Notes under the pieces: model-generated
Told to the model about the DNA's origin: nothing
Seen by the model: the letters and a program-made list of their open reading frames with translations, nothing else
Databases searched by the model: none
NCBI RefSeq assembly: GCF_900112065.1
Contig: NZ_FOKE01000012.1
Coordinates: 212,966 to 276,965 of the forward strand
Length of the DNA: 64,000 nt
Reading direction: 5' to 3'
Source: Cohnella sp. OV330
Lineage (GTDB): Bacteria > Bacillota > Bacilli > Paenibacillales > Paenibacillaceae
Shown here: piece after piece, positions 6,460-17,100 of the stretch
Layout: each line of letters starts with the position of its first letter
How positions within the stretch are numbered: position 1 is the first letter of the stretch
Program-made: the position numbers and the translations under genes

Positions 6460-9237
6460 TTACGCTCGCGCCGGTGCCGCGCTCCGGATGCCCAGCGTGA
6501 ATATCTCGCAGGCGCCCAGTTGGCGGGAAAATGCGACGCCTGCCGCTGCCGGGGCAGCTTCAGCCACGCGCCGCTCAAGCACGTCGCTCTCGTAGAACGA
6601 CGCTGCCGTCGCCGCAACGCGCAGCTCGGCCGCTTCCGGCCGCATGTTGAACCAGCGGACCATCAAGTCCCCGCTCTCCTCGCCGATCGCGGCGGAGGAG
6701 AACGCCACGCCCTCGCCTTCCCAGCTCAGAAGCTGCCCGGAGGCAGCCAGCGCGCCCTCGTGCATGCCGGTCTGCGCCAGCGTCCACGGCGCCTGGAACT
6801 GATACGCCTCGGCATAAGCGCCGTCGGTCGCCCCGTCGCCGCCGTGCGGAACGAGCAGCAGCTCGGCCGTATGCACGCCCAGGCACTGCGCTTCCGGCGT
6901 CGGGAAGACGCCCCAGTCGCCCAGCTCGGCGACCGACCGCAGCAGCGTCACCGCGATCGTGCCGCGTCCGTCGCGGAGCACCTCGTACTCGTTCAGGCCG
7001 AGGTTCGCGACCGTCAAGCCGAAGGCTTCGCCGTCCGCGACGTCCACGAACGCCTGTTGATGCTGGGCGTTGCTCGGGTTGCGCCATTCGGCGGCAGGCT
7101 CGGTATCCCGGCGCGCGATCTCGAAGATCGCGTCCGCCATATGCGTTTTCGCTTGAATGTCCGATGGGAACAACGCCCGTACCCGGTGATCCTTGGCGCG
7201 GTTGTCGATCGTCGTGCGGATGCCGACGCCGCGGCCCGAGCGCTCCAGGCTGACGACGGTACGGATCTCCATCGGCACTGTCTCCGCCACGCGCTGCGCC
7301 TTGCGTTCCGGGAAGTAAACGGCTTCCCGCTTCTCTTCCTCGAACAGCGCGTCCGCCGAAGCCGGCACGGCCCAGCGATGCACGATCTCGATGGCGCCGC
7401 GATGCGCTTCGTCCTCCACGATCCGAATGTCGGCCGCAAGGCCGCGCGTCGTCAGCGCCGTCTCGCCCTCCGGCTGCCGGTACATGTACTCGTTGCCGAT
7501 GTCGCCGGTATCCTCGTAGACGAGCAGATCGCGGTAGGTGCGTCCGGTCTGCTTGTCCGTCATGGCCAACGTGCCGTCGTCCGCGACTTCGACGCGCAGG
7601 CGGTCGTTCTCAAGCGCTCGCTTGCCGCTGACAAGCGAAGGCGCCGCAGTCACCGCAGCAGCCGCTCCGCCGGCAGCCTCTCCAGCAGCGGCCGCCTTGA
7701 CCCACGCGTATGCCTTCCAACCGAGCGCCGGCACGTCCGCCGCCTCGAACGTCAGCTTCACGCGCCGTGTCCAGTAAGCCTGGCGGAACTTGTCGTCCGG
7801 CAGATCGTAGCCGAACTGCAGGCCGAGATCTTCCACTTGGCAAGCTACGGCACGCCCTTCTTCATCCACCAATACGCGCCCGCCGATGTCCAGCGTCTTC
7901 ATGCGGCGCTGCATCTCCTCGGGCGGCACGCCGTCGCGATAATAGATACGCTCGACGTCGAGCTCGATCTCGACCGTGCCCGTGCGCGGCCAGCCGGTCG
8001 TGTTGAACGCCACGAGCGGCAGCGCGTCCGCGCCGTAACGGCCGAATGCCGACGTATCCACGGCATCCGCCGCGGCCCGCTTGCTGTCGTCGATGATCGC
8101 CTCGGCGACGTGCCGGCTTTTCTCGAACCGGGTCACCATCTCGCGATGGACCTCGTCGACGCTGCAGCCGCAGATGCTGTCGTGCGGATGGTTCTGCATA
8201 AGCGTCTTCCATGCATAGGTCATCAGGTGATGCGGGTAAGCTTCGCCGACGCCGTGCGCGATCGCGGCCAGCGGCTCCGCCACGCGCTCCAGCAGCGCTT
8301 GCCCCAGCTGGTTCATCTGCTTGAGGTATACCCGTGCGGAAGCGGTATTTACGAGCGTCGACCAGCCGTCGGTGCGCTGGCTGCGCAGCTCGCCCTTGAC
8401 GACGGACAGGTTGTCGCCGAGCGACTGCCGAACCGACGCAAGATAGTCTTCGAAGCTCGAATGCACGAACTTCGTGTCCGGATACAGCTCGCGGGCGACG
8501 CGAATCGCCTCGGGCAGATCCGTCTGAATCGGCTGGTGGTCGCAGCCGTTCATATAGAGCAGTTGGCCGGTCGACGCATAGCGCTCCGCATCCGCCAGCT
8601 TGCGATCCCAGTATGCCTTCGCTTCGGCCGCGTCTACGGGCACTTCGTTGCCATTGCTGTACCAGTTGGCGAACAGAATGCCGAGCACGCGCGACCCGTC
8701 CGGTCCTTCCCAGACGAGTTCGGAAAACGACGATTCGTACTCCGAATCGGCCACCGTGTTGTTGAACCCGGTCGGCTTCACGCCGCGTCCGAACACGGCG
8801 TTGTCGATGCCTGCCTGCTTCATGATCTGCGGCGCCTGGCCGATATTGCCGAACGTGTCGGGGAAGTAGCCGACCTTCGAGATCGTCCCGTACCGCGCGG
8901 CGTCGCGGTGACCGATGAGCAGGTTGCGCAGGTTGGCCTCGCCGCTCGTCAAGAACGCGTCCTGCAGAATGTACCAGGGACCGATATGAATCCGGCCTTC
9001 GCGGATCAGCTTTTCCAGCCGCTCCCGGCGTTCCGGACGCACCTGGAGGTAGTCCTCCAGAATGATCGTCTGGCCATCGAGGAAAAAGCTGCGGTACTCT
9101 TTTTCCCGCTCGAGCGTGTCCATCAGCGTATCCATCAGGCGGATCAGGCGGACGTGATGCTTTTCATAGGGTAAATACCATTCGCGGTCCCAGTGGGTGT
9201 GCGAGATGATATGGGCCGTTCTTTTTGGCTCCAACAT
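6460..9237 (-). CDS. Alpha-mannosidase, GH38 (925 aa)
   Basis: A retaining exo-alpha-mannosidase of glycoside hydrolase family 38, a zinc enzyme. The N-terminal catalytic domain opens with the zinc motif HTHWDREWY (His15, Asp17). The nucleophile is Asp127 in GYFPDTFGNIGQ, and a later zinc-site His lies in QNHPHDSICG. The C-terminal half is the beta-sandwich region typical of the family. There is no signal peptide, so it acts in the cytoplasm, presumably on oligosaccharides delivered by the ABC importer upstream. It is the last gene of the locus and is followed by a repeat-filled 3' UTR. ATG at 9237 has a GGAGAGGAGAG ribosome site. It is distinct from the longer GH38 enzyme at 14191-17319; bond preference cannot be read from sequence. 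Confidence 0.93.
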   Translation of the reverse strand: MLEPKRTAHIISHTHWDREWYLPYEKHHVRLIRLMDTLMDTLEREKEYRSFFLDGQTIILEDYLQVRPERRERLEKLIREGRIHIGPWYILQDAFLTSGEANLRNLLIGHRDAARYGTISKVGYFPDTFGNIGQAPQIMKQAGIDNAVFGRGVKPTGFNNTVADSEYESSFSELVWEGPDGSRVLGILFANWYSNGNEVPVDAAEAKAYWDRKLADAERYASTGQLLYMNGCDHQPIQTDLPEAIRVARELYPDTKFVHSSFEDYLASVRQSLGDNLSVVKGELRSQRTDGWSTLVNTASARVYLKQMNQLGQALLERVAEPLAAIAHGVGEAYPHHLMTYAWKTLMQNHPHDSICGCSVDEVHREMVTRFEKSRHVAEAIIDDSKRAAADAVDTSAFGRYGADALPLVAFNTTGWPRTGTVEIELDVERIYYRDGVPPEEMQRRMKTLDIGGRVLVDEEGRAVACQVEDLGLQFGYDLPDDKFRQAYWTRRVKLTFEAADVPALGWKAYAWVKAAAAGEAAGGAAAAVTAAPSLVSGKRALENDRLRVEVADDGTLAMTDKQTGRTYRDLLVYEDTGDIGNEYMYRQPEGETALTTRGLAADIRIVEDEAHRGAIEIVHRWAVPASADALFEEEKREAVYFPERKAQRVAETVPMEIRTVVSLERSGRGVGIRTTIDNRAKDHRVRALFPSDIQAKTHMADAIFEIARRDTEPAAEWRNPSNAQHQQAFVDVADGEAFGLTVANLGLNEYEVLRDGRGTIAVTLLRSVAELGDWGVFPTPEAQCLGVHTAELLLVPHGGDGATDGAYAEAYQFQAPWTLAQTGMHEGALAASGQLLSWEGEGVAFSSAAIGEESGDLMVRWFNMRPEAAELRVAATAASFYESDVLERRVAEAAPAAAGVAFSRQLGACEIFTLGIRSAAPARA

Positions 9238-9259
9238 GATTCTCTCCTCTCCTGATCGC

Positions 9260-12200
9260 TCAGGCGTCGATATCTGTTTGTATTGTCGTCTCGCCGGGGC
9301 GATAGACGGCCGTCGCGCGGCCCTCCCGGTCGACCGAGAACAGCACCGAGCGCTCTCGCTCCAGCAGGAACGAATAGGTCGCTCCGGTCGAAGCGTCCTT
9401 CACCCGGATCGGCGTATCGTATGCATATTCCGAGACGAATACGTACAACGCGCCATCCGCAAAAGAAAGCTTGCGCCCGTAGACGCCCGGCAGGTCGCCG
9501 CCATCTAGCCACTCGAGCGCAGGCTTATAGCCTGCCGTCTCCAGCGCGTGCGCGTACAGCGCCGCGATCGGCTCGCTGCGTTCGTTCAGCTCGACCGGCA
9601 GCGGGCACCAGAGGATGCGGCCGATTCCGTAGAACACGTCGACCACGACATCCGCTCCCGAGCCGGCGCCGTCGGCCGGCACTTCCTTGGCGACCTGCGC
9701 GATGCGCCGGCTGCCGTAGCTGACCGCGTAGCGCTTGCCGCGGACAGCGAGCCGCTCTTCGCGAACGACGTTGGCGGGCTTGCGCGCGCCCAGCGTCTCC
9801 GCGAGACGGTCCGTATGCCGCCAGTACGCGTCGAGGCCCGCGGGACCGGTGACGAGCAGCGTCGCGCCTGTCCGGCCGACGATGTCAAGCAGCTGCGCAA
9901 ACGCAGCGTCGTCCACGTTGTGGGCGGAAGGCAGCACGATCAGCTTGGCCGGCTCGTCCAGCAGCGGCTTCAGGTCGTACTCGGACACGCCGCGGAACGG
10001 CACGTTCAGCTCGTAGGACAGCACGCGGGTCAGCTTCGTCGTAGCGTCGAAGGCCAGCTTGCGGTTGGACAGATCGTTCGAATACGGGAAGACGACCGCC
10101 ACGCCCTCGAGCTCGCGCCCTTTGAACAGATCGCGCGTCTTCTCCATGAACGCGCCGAAGTCGTAAGAGACGTCCGCCTCCGGTTTCTCCGTGCCGTCCG
10201 CGCGAAGCGCCCCGATATGGGATTCGTTCGCGTTGTCCATATAGAAGTTCGTGTTCCAGATCCATTGGATCGCGCCGGCGCCGCCTGCCGCGAAGGCATA
10301 GGCGTATTTGCGCTCCAGCATCGCTTTCAGCTCTTGCTCCGAGCGCTTCGCGAGCCCCTCCGGCGTTTCTACGTACATGATGCCTGTCTCCTGCACGACG
10401 TTCGGCTTGTCCGCCGTCTTGGCGAAGACGCCGTCCCACAGCAGCTGGTCGTTCAGCCACCAGGAATGCACCGTCGTGTAGTCGACCGCCTTTCCATAGA
10501 AAAACGGAGACGGCCGCTGCGCGCCGAGCGCCTCGTCCTGGCCGACGGTCACGAGATGGTCCGGGCAAACGTCTTTGATCGCGGCGACGAGCTGGCTCGC
10601 CCACCGGTTGTGCATGTCCATCGAGAACAGCGCGTAGTCGAGCCAGCGCGTTCCCTTTTTCCCGCTGTGCATGTCCTGCACGTCGAAGTTGATCTGTTCG
10701 GGCTCGGGAATCTCGGCCGACGCGAAGTCCGGCAGCTCGCCCGGCGTCATGCTCCAGCGCTCGCGCAGGCGTGCGATCGTGCCGTGCCGCCGCTCCAGCC
10801 ACTCGGCGAACGCCCCCCGCTCGAAAGGATCGCGGCTCGAACGCGGACCGTCGGAGAAGATGCGGACCGGATCGAACATCGAAGGCTCGTTGATCAGATC
10901 CCAGTCGACGTGCTTCGTTTCCCGATGACGGCTGACGATCGAGCGAATGAACCGCTTCTGCGCTTCTACGCTGCGGGGATCGAGATAAGGGTTGACGCCC
11001 TCCCACGTCTCCGGCGTGAACGAGAAGAAGGTGAACGTCACCTGCAGCCCGTGCTTCTTGGCGGTCAACAGAAACGCGTCGATCGCGCGCAGCGCGTCCT
11101 CCGAGACGTGGCCGTCGACCTGCATGATGTTGCGATAAGCCGTCCAGATGCCCGTGCGGATCCAGTTGATGCCCGCCCGGCGCATCTGCGCCATGTCGCG
11201 GTCCCATACCGATACGTTCGGGAGGAACAGGAATTTGCGCGCGACGTCGCTCGTCATGTACGTCATGCCGACGATCGGCAGCGGACGCCCGTCCTGCTCG
11301 AAGTAGTCGCGTCCCGCCCGAATCGGCGTGCCTTCGGCCAGCAGGTCCGGATCTGCGCCCCAGAAGCCCTGGCGGAGATAACGGACTTCGCCGTCCTCCG
11401 ATTCGGCCCGGCAGGACACCCGGTAGAAGCCGTTTTGCACGTCCGTCGGTACCGGAATCCGCCATACGTCCAGCTCCCGGCCTACCTTCTTGCTAAGCGT
11501 CAGGCGGAACGGCTCTTCCGCGCCGTCTTGTCCCTTCGCCTCCCTTTCGACCCGAAGGTCGAACGTCCACTTTTGCTTGCCGCGGTCGGCCGCATTGACG
11601 GACTCGCCGCCTGCTGCGCCGCCGCGTCCGAGCGCCTGCGCCTGCAGCGTCAGCAGCGGACGCTCGTGCGCTTCATAGACCGCATAGCTCGGCTTGAGCC
11701 ACAGCTCGGTCACGCCGCGCGCGCAGAAACGCGCCCAGCCCGCAAGGGCCGCCCAGCCGCCGCGCGCCGCGAACGCGTCGCCGAGCGGCTGGTTCACGAA
11801 CAGCCAGCGGCTGCCGGCGAAGTCGCCCTTGGTGTTCTCCCACAGGACGACCGGCGCGGACCGCTCGCGTCCGTCGGCCGACATGCCCCTGAGCAGCGCG
11901 TACACGTGCGCGTCCATCGGGCCTGCCGAGCCCATCTGATGCGGCAGGTCGCTCGCTCTCGACACGTGCGGCACGAGGTTCCATGTGTCGGTAACGTCAA
12001 GCAACGCCTCCTGTCCCGCGAACAGCGGGATATCGGCGTGCGAAGCGTGCCGCGCCACGGGATCCGCGGACACCCGCAGCATCTCGTGTATGCGAAGCTG
12101 GCGATGATAGGCCGTCTGCTCGGCTTGGACATGCCAAGCGCCGTCCTTGCGGAGAACCGGCTTGCGGAACGGCGCGCCGCCCGCGCTGAGCAGACCGCCC

Positions 12201-12451
12201 CCGCGCTTCAGGTACGCAAGGATGTCCTCCCACGCGCCGACGGGGAAGTACGGCGCGTGCAGCGACACGAAGCTGCCGCCGTCCGCGCGGCGCAGGCGCT
12301 CGCCGAGCTCCTCCGCATTCGCCACTACGCCGATCAGCCGCGCCTCCTCTTCCGTCAGCGCCGGAGCGCCCGGAAATGCCGGGTCGTAAAAGACGATGAT
12401 TTTCGACGAATCCCTATTTATCGAACCCTTATTTACCGAATCCTTATCCAT
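9260..12451 (-). CDS. Clan GH-A glycoside hydrolase, GH5/GH42-like, multidomain
   Basis: A large cytoplasmic glycosidase. Numbering from the upstream ATG at 12463: an N-terminal glutamine-amidotransferase-like domain (about 20-260), a beta-sandwich linker, a TIM barrel from about 385 (YFEQDGRPLPIVGMTYM) to 760, then a second amidotransferase-like domain and a small C-terminal beta domain. The probable acid/base is Glu526 in WDLINEPSMF and the probable nucleophile Glu692 in VVQETG, the spacing expected of clan GH-A. The domain order recalls GH42 beta-galactosidases, but the barrel also resembles GH5 mannosidases/mannanases, so family and substrate are open. No signal peptide. ATG at 12451 has AAGGA 11 bases upstream; the 12463 start would overlap GH125 by 20 bp. 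The first codons are three 15-bp repeats. Confidence 0.8.
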   Translation of the reverse strand: MDKDSVNKGSINRDSSKIIVFYDPAFPGAPALTEEEARLIGVVANAEELGERLRRADGGSFVSLHAPYFPVGAWEDILAYLKRGGGLLSAGGAPFRKPVLRKDGAWHVQAEQTAYHRQLRIHEMLRVSADPVARHASHADIPLFAGQEALLDVTDTWNLVPHVSRASDLPHQMGSAGPMDAHVYALLRGMSADGRERSAPVVLWENTKGDFAGSRWLFVNQPLGDAFAARGGWAALAGWARFCARGVTELWLKPSYAVYEAHERPLLTLQAQALGRGGAAGGESVNAADRGKQKWTFDLRVEREAKGQDGAEEPFRLTLSKKVGRELDVWRIPVPTDVQNGFYRVSCRAESEDGEVRYLRQGFWGADPDLLAEGTPIRAGRDYFEQDGRPLPIVGMTYMTSDVARKFLFLPNVSVWDRDMAQMRRAGINWIRTGIWTAYRNIMQVDGHVSEDALRAIDAFLLTAKKHGLQVTFTFFSFTPETWEGVNPYLDPRSVEAQKRFIRSIVSRHRETKHVDWDLINEPSMFDPVRIFSDGPRSSRDPFERGAFAEWLERRHGTIARLRERWSMTPGELPDFASAEIPEPEQINFDVQDMHSGKKGTRWLDYALFSMDMHNRWASQLVAAIKDVCPDHLVTVGQDEALGAQRPSPFFYGKAVDYTTVHSWWLNDQLLWDGVFAKTADKPNVVQETGIMYVETPEGLAKRSEQELKAMLERKYAYAFAAGGAGAIQWIWNTNFYMDNANESHIGALRADGTEKPEADVSYDFGAFMEKTRDLFKGRELEGVAVVFPYSNDLSNRKLAFDATTKLTRVLSYELNVPFRGVSEYDLKPLLDEPAKLIVLPSAHNVDDAAFAQLLDIVGRTGATLLVTGPAGLDAYWRHTDRLAETLGARKPANVVREERLAVRGKRYAVSYGSRRIAQVAKEVPADGAGSGADVVVDVFYGIGRILWCPLPVELNERSEPIAALYAHALETAGYKPALEWLDGGDLPGVYGRKLSFADGALYVFVSEYAYDTPIRVKDASTGATYSFLLERERSVLFSVDREGRATAVYRPGETTIQTDIDA

Positions 12452-13769
12452 CGAGCAATCCATCCTTCATCGCGCGGTAGACGAGCTGCGAGAACAGGCT
12501 GTTGGACCAGGCGAACCACTTGCGCGTGAACACGGCCGGATCGTCGGCGTGGAAGCCTTCGTGCATGAACCCGGTGTCCCCGTCCGTCGCCTCGAGCATC
12601 GCGATCATCTCGAGCTTCTCCTCGGCGGTCGACGCCGTGATGCCCTGCATGGACAGCGCCATATGCCAGATGTAATCCGGCGGCGTATGCGGGCTGCCGA
12701 TGCCGCGCGCGACCTTGCCTTCGTAGTAGAACGGATTTTCCTTGCTCAGCGCGAAGCGGCGCGTGTTCTGGTAGATCGGATCGTCCGCCGATACGTAGCC
12801 AAGGTACGGGATAGACATCAGGCCCGGCGTGCCCGCGTCGTCCATCAGGCAGTAGTTGCCGTAGCCGTCGGTCTCGTATGCGTAAATCGGCCCGAACTCG
12901 GGGTGACGGTAGATGCCGTACAGCTGAATGCCGTGGTCGATGTCGGCCTCGAGCGCCTTCAGCTCTTCCAGCAGCGCCATGTCGCGGAACACCCACTCGG
13001 CGAACTCCTGCATATGGCGCAGCGCCACGACCGCGAACATGTTGCCCGGGATGTTGTAGTGGAAATCGCAAGCGTCGTCGCTCGAGCGGAAGCCGGACCA
13101 GACCATGCCCGTGTAGTTGACCGGCATGCCCAAGCCGTTATTGCACAGGGAATCAGTCGGGATGCCGTTGTTGCGCGTGAAGCGGTACGGCGATTGCTCG
13201 AAGTGGCGCTGCTCGGTCTTGAACAGGTCGACGATCAGGCGCATCGCCCGCTTGAAGCCTGCGTCGAATACGTCCGCGCGTCCCGTCTCCTTCCAGTACA
13301 GGTACGCCAGGCGCATCGAGAAGCACAGCGAGTCGATCTCGAACTTGCGCTCCCATACCCACGGCGACATCTCGGTGACGTCGGTCGTGTTCCAGTGCCA
13401 GTCGTTGGCGGATTCGTTAAACGCGTTCGCGTAAGGGTCGATCTGAATGTACGCGATGTGGCGGCGGATGAGGCCCGCGATGATGCGCTGCAGGTCGGCG
13501 TCGTCCTTGGCCAGCGGCACGTAGTGGACGACTTGCTCGACGGAATCCCGCAGCCACGAGGCCGGGATGTCGCCGGTGATGACGAACGTCGTGCCGTCGT
13601 CCAGCAGCTTGGTCGTCGTCTCGAGGGTGTTCGGGAAGCAGTTTTTGAAAAGCCGGAGCAGCTTCGGACGGTGCGCGAGACGCTGCTCGGCTTCCGCCAG
13701 CACGTCCCGCACGGCCGCCGGCAGCGTCAGCTTCGGCATCGCGATCTGTGGCAATCTGAATTGTTCCAT
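12444..13769 (-). CDS. Exo-alpha-1,6-mannosidase, GH125
   Basis: Family GH125 (formerly DUF1237) contains inverting exo-alpha-1,6-mannosidases that trim the alpha-1,6 arm of N-glycans and yeast mannan. The 441-residue protein is a full-length (alpha/alpha)6 barrel with characteristic stretches FVITGDIPASWLRDS, NDWHWNTTDVTEMSPWVWER, WSGFRSSDDACDFHYNIPGN and ARGIGSPHTPPDYIWHM. No signal peptide is seen. ATG at 13769 follows a GCGGGG tract at 11 bases; a TTG three codons upstream is too close to it. Its 3' end overlaps the start region of the next hydrolase, so the two are probably translationally coupled. A GH125 beside two GH38 genes is strong evidence that the locus handles alpha-mannosides. 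Confidence 0.95.
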   Translation of the reverse strand: MEQFRLPQIAMPKLTLPAAVRDVLAEAEQRLAHRPKLLRLFKNCFPNTLETTTKLLDDGTTFVITGDIPASWLRDSVEQVVHYVPLAKDDADLQRIIAGLIRRHIAYIQIDPYANAFNESANDWHWNTTDVTEMSPWVWERKFEIDSLCFSMRLAYLYWKETGRADVFDAGFKRAMRLIVDLFKTEQRHFEQSPYRFTRNNGIPTDSLCNNGLGMPVNYTGMVWSGFRSSDDACDFHYNIPGNMFAVVALRHMQEFAEWVFRDMALLEELKALEADIDHGIQLYGIYRHPEFGPIYAYETDGYGNYCLMDDAGTPGLMSIPYLGYVSADDPIYQNTRRFALSKENPFYYEGKVARGIGSPHTPPDYIWHMALSMQGITASTAEEKLEMIAMLEATDGDTGFMHEGFHADDPAVFTRKWFAWSNSLFSQLVYRAMKDGLLDG

Positions 13770-13778
13770 GGCAGGCAA

Positions 13779-14185
13779 GACCCCGCTTCTATGTGATTTA
13801 ACGATCTAAAATTTTATTAAGCATTACCGCCGGACCGTGATCCCCAATCCAACCGAGATAAGACGCTGGCGCATCCCTATACCGTTGCGTACCGCTAAAA
13901 AAATGGGTGCGACCGTGGCGTATATTAGCGGTATTTAGTGCCGCTAATGGGCCTGGAAGCGGCAGAGCCGCGTGTGTTAGCGGCAATTCGTGCCGCTGTC
14001 GGCGCTTGGGCGTACCGTCGGTGGCCCCGAGATAGGACGCTGGCGCATCGTTATTCCGTTGCGAAAGGCCGATTCTGCCCAGATAACACGCTGGCACATC
14101 GCTATTCCGTCGCGAACGGGACATTTAACCGAGTGAAGACGCTCGCGCACCGATATTCCGCCACGTACCGCCGATCCCGCCGGGA
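13779..14185. repeat. Repeat-filled intergenic region between GH38 and GH125
   Basis: No gene is visible. Four degenerate copies of a roughly 40-bp unit (consensus GAGATAAGACGCTGGCGCAT followed by CG.TATTCCGTTGCG) start near 13854, 14028, 14080 and 14130. Two palindromes with 7-bp arms also occur: TTAGCGG/CCGCTAA at 13925-13947 and AGCGGCA/TGCCGCT at 13979-13997. It interrupts two same-direction glycosidase genes without a recognisable terminator. Confidence 0.8.
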
Positions 14186-14190
14186 TTATA

Positions 14191-17100
14191 TTAGTGATCT
14201 AAAAGCTTAACGGTCTTAATCTCAAACGGCGCGAACGACAGCGCGATCCGGTCGTCCTCGGCCGCAATCGCCTCTCCCTCAGCCTCGAGCGCGTCCGACA
14301 GCACGGCGCGCGCGAACGGACGAGGCCAGTTCAGCACGGCGCGGCCGCGACCGCCGGACGATTCGTACAAGCGCAGCACGATGCCGTCGCCGTCCTCGGC
14401 AGGCTTGACCGAGTCGAGCACGACATGCTCGCTCTCGAACGGCAGCAACGCGCCAGACGCCGGGAGGGAGCCGCTCTGACGGTCGGCCAAAACCACGACG
14501 TCCTCGGCGTTAAGCTCGGCCGCACGGCGCAGCGTATGCGCCGTCCGCCAGTCGCCTTCGTGCGGATAAAGCGAGTACGTGAATTCATGCTCGCCGAGAT
14601 CCGCGGTGATGTCCGGCCACTTGGGGGCGCGGAGCAAGGACAGGCGGATCGTCGTGCCCTGGATGTCGTAGCCGTATTTGCAGTCGTTCAGCAGGCTGAC
14701 GCCGTAGCCGTGTTCCGACACGTCGACGAACCGGTGGCCGCAGACTTCGTATTGGGCCTGCTCCCAGCTCGTGTTGCGATGCGTCGGACGCTCGAGCGCG
14801 CCGTACGGAATCTCGTACGTCGCCTTGCTCGCCACGACGTCGATCGGGAAGCCGACCTTGAGCAGCTTATGCGCTTCGTTCCAGACGACGCGCGTGCGGA
14901 AGTCGATGCGCCGGTCGCCGTGATAGAACACGACGTCCTGGCTGATCTCCGACTGATGGAGCCGCCAGCGGAACCGCAGCACGTCCATCGTCTCGCCTTG
15001 CAGCGCGACGCTTTTCTCCAGCAGTTCGGCTTCGCCGGCCGGCTGCAGCTCGTAGCGCTCGTCGATGTCCCAGGCGTCCCACAGCGTCGGACGGTCGTGG
15101 TAGAAGCCGAAGCGGTTCGCGGCTTCGCCGCCCTTCACGATCTCCCGCCCGGCCGCCTTGTCGAACAGGCTGACGATCTCGCCCCGCGCGTTGAACCGAA
15201 CGCGGTAGGCTTCGGTCTCCCAGCTGTCGCCAAGCGTGCGAGCCCTGGCGTCCGCAGCAACCGAGCTTGTTTCACTCTGCTCGCGCAGCCAGATCGTCTT
15301 ATAGCCGAACGCCGGCACCGCCGGCACGCGCACGGCCAGACGATCCTCGCCGACGGCATCGGCGGTCAAACGGACGCCTTCAGCGTCATAAGCGGCGAAC
15401 GCATCAGCGGGCAACCTTTCAGCCGCCAGCAAAGCCTGCACGTCCCGCGCCCAGCCAAGTCCGTTAAATACAACGTACGGCACGCCTTTGCCGGCCGTCG
15501 TATCGATGCCGCCTGCGAGCGCCGGCAGAATCGCGTTCAGGCTATCGCTTCCCTTTTCGAAGATCGTCCCGTACTCCTTGTCCGAGGTGACGTACGCTTC
15601 GGTAATGGCCGACCCCGGGATGATGTCGTGGAACTGGTTGAGCAGAATCAGCTTCCAGCCTTCATGCAGGTCGCTGCGCAGCCGTCCGTCGAGTCCGGCG
15701 TCCAGCTTCGGCAGCGCGAGGGCATGCCACAGCTCGGCTTCCCGGTACAGCACTTCGGCTTTGCGGTTGCTGCGCTTGTTGCGACCGTGGGTCGTGTACG
15801 TCCCGCGGTGCAGCTCGAGATACAGGTCGCCGTGCCATTCCGGCACCTCGCCCTGCTTCTCCTCCGCGCCAGCGAAGAAATCGGCTGCCGTGCTGTGCTT
15901 ACTGGCCGGCTGGCCGACCATCAGGTCCGCGCGGTCGACGTATTCGAGCATCTCGCGCGTCACGCCGCCGCCCCCGTCGCCATGTCCGTAAAGCAGCATC
16001 TGCTCGGGATAGACGTCCTTTTGCCGGTACGATTGCCAATGCTCGTGGATATCCTTCGGCGTCGTGTGCTCGTTGATGCCATGGTTCAGGTACGACAGCA
16101 TCGGCGTGCCGTCGATGCCGACCCAGCGGAACAGGTCGTAAGGGAACACGTTCGTATCGTTCCAGTTGAGTTTGGTCGTCATGAAGTAGCGAACGCCGCC
16201 GTGCTTCAGAATCTGAGGCAGGGACGCGCAATAGCCGAACGTATCCGGCAGCCACTCGATGTCCGAGACGCGCCCGAATTCTTCCTGGTAGAAACGCTGG
16301 CCGTACAGCATCTGCCGCATGAGCGACTCCCCGCTCGGAATGTTCAGGTCGGGCTCGACGTACATGCCGCCGACGAGCTCCCAGCGGCCCTCGGCGATCC
16401 GTCCCTTCACGCGGGCATACAGCTCCGGATCGTTGTTTTTCAGAAACTCGAACAGCAGCGGCTGGCTCTGCGCGTACCGGAAATCCGGATACTCGCGCAT
16501 GAGCGCGTCCACCGTCGAGAACGTCCGGCTCGTCTTGCGCACCGTCTCCCGCACCGGCCACAGCCAGGCGACGTCGATATGCGACTGCCCGACCATGTGC
16601 TGGACGCCTTCGGCGTTGCCGCCGACCGCGCGCACGTCCGCTTCAAGCCGCGCCTCGATGACGGCGACCGCCGCGCCCTCGCGAATATCCCCTTCGCTCA
16701 GGGACACGTACGCGTCCATCGCGCGAAGCAGCGCTTCAAGCAGCCGCGCCTTGCGGAAGTCCGACTCCGGCAGCAGCACCGCCGAGTCTCGAACGACCGT
16801 CGCGGCGTACATGAGCCGCTGCACCGGGCCATTCGCCAGTACCAGCTCGCTGCGGATCGAGGTGATCGGCGGCTGGATGACCGCCTGCCGATTCAGCGGA
16901 TCGACGGGTTCGGGGATCGGGTCGTACAGCTCGATCTCCAGCTCCGGCGACGTGCCTGTGCGAGCCGCGTCGAGCGTCACGAACGTATGGTTGCGGTCAA
17001 GCCCCTGGTAAGAGGCGCCGTTTACGCGCAGCAGCCCCTCGCCGCCGGACTCGAATACGAGGCCGATTCTGGCGCCCGACGCGATCCAGTCTCCGGGCAG

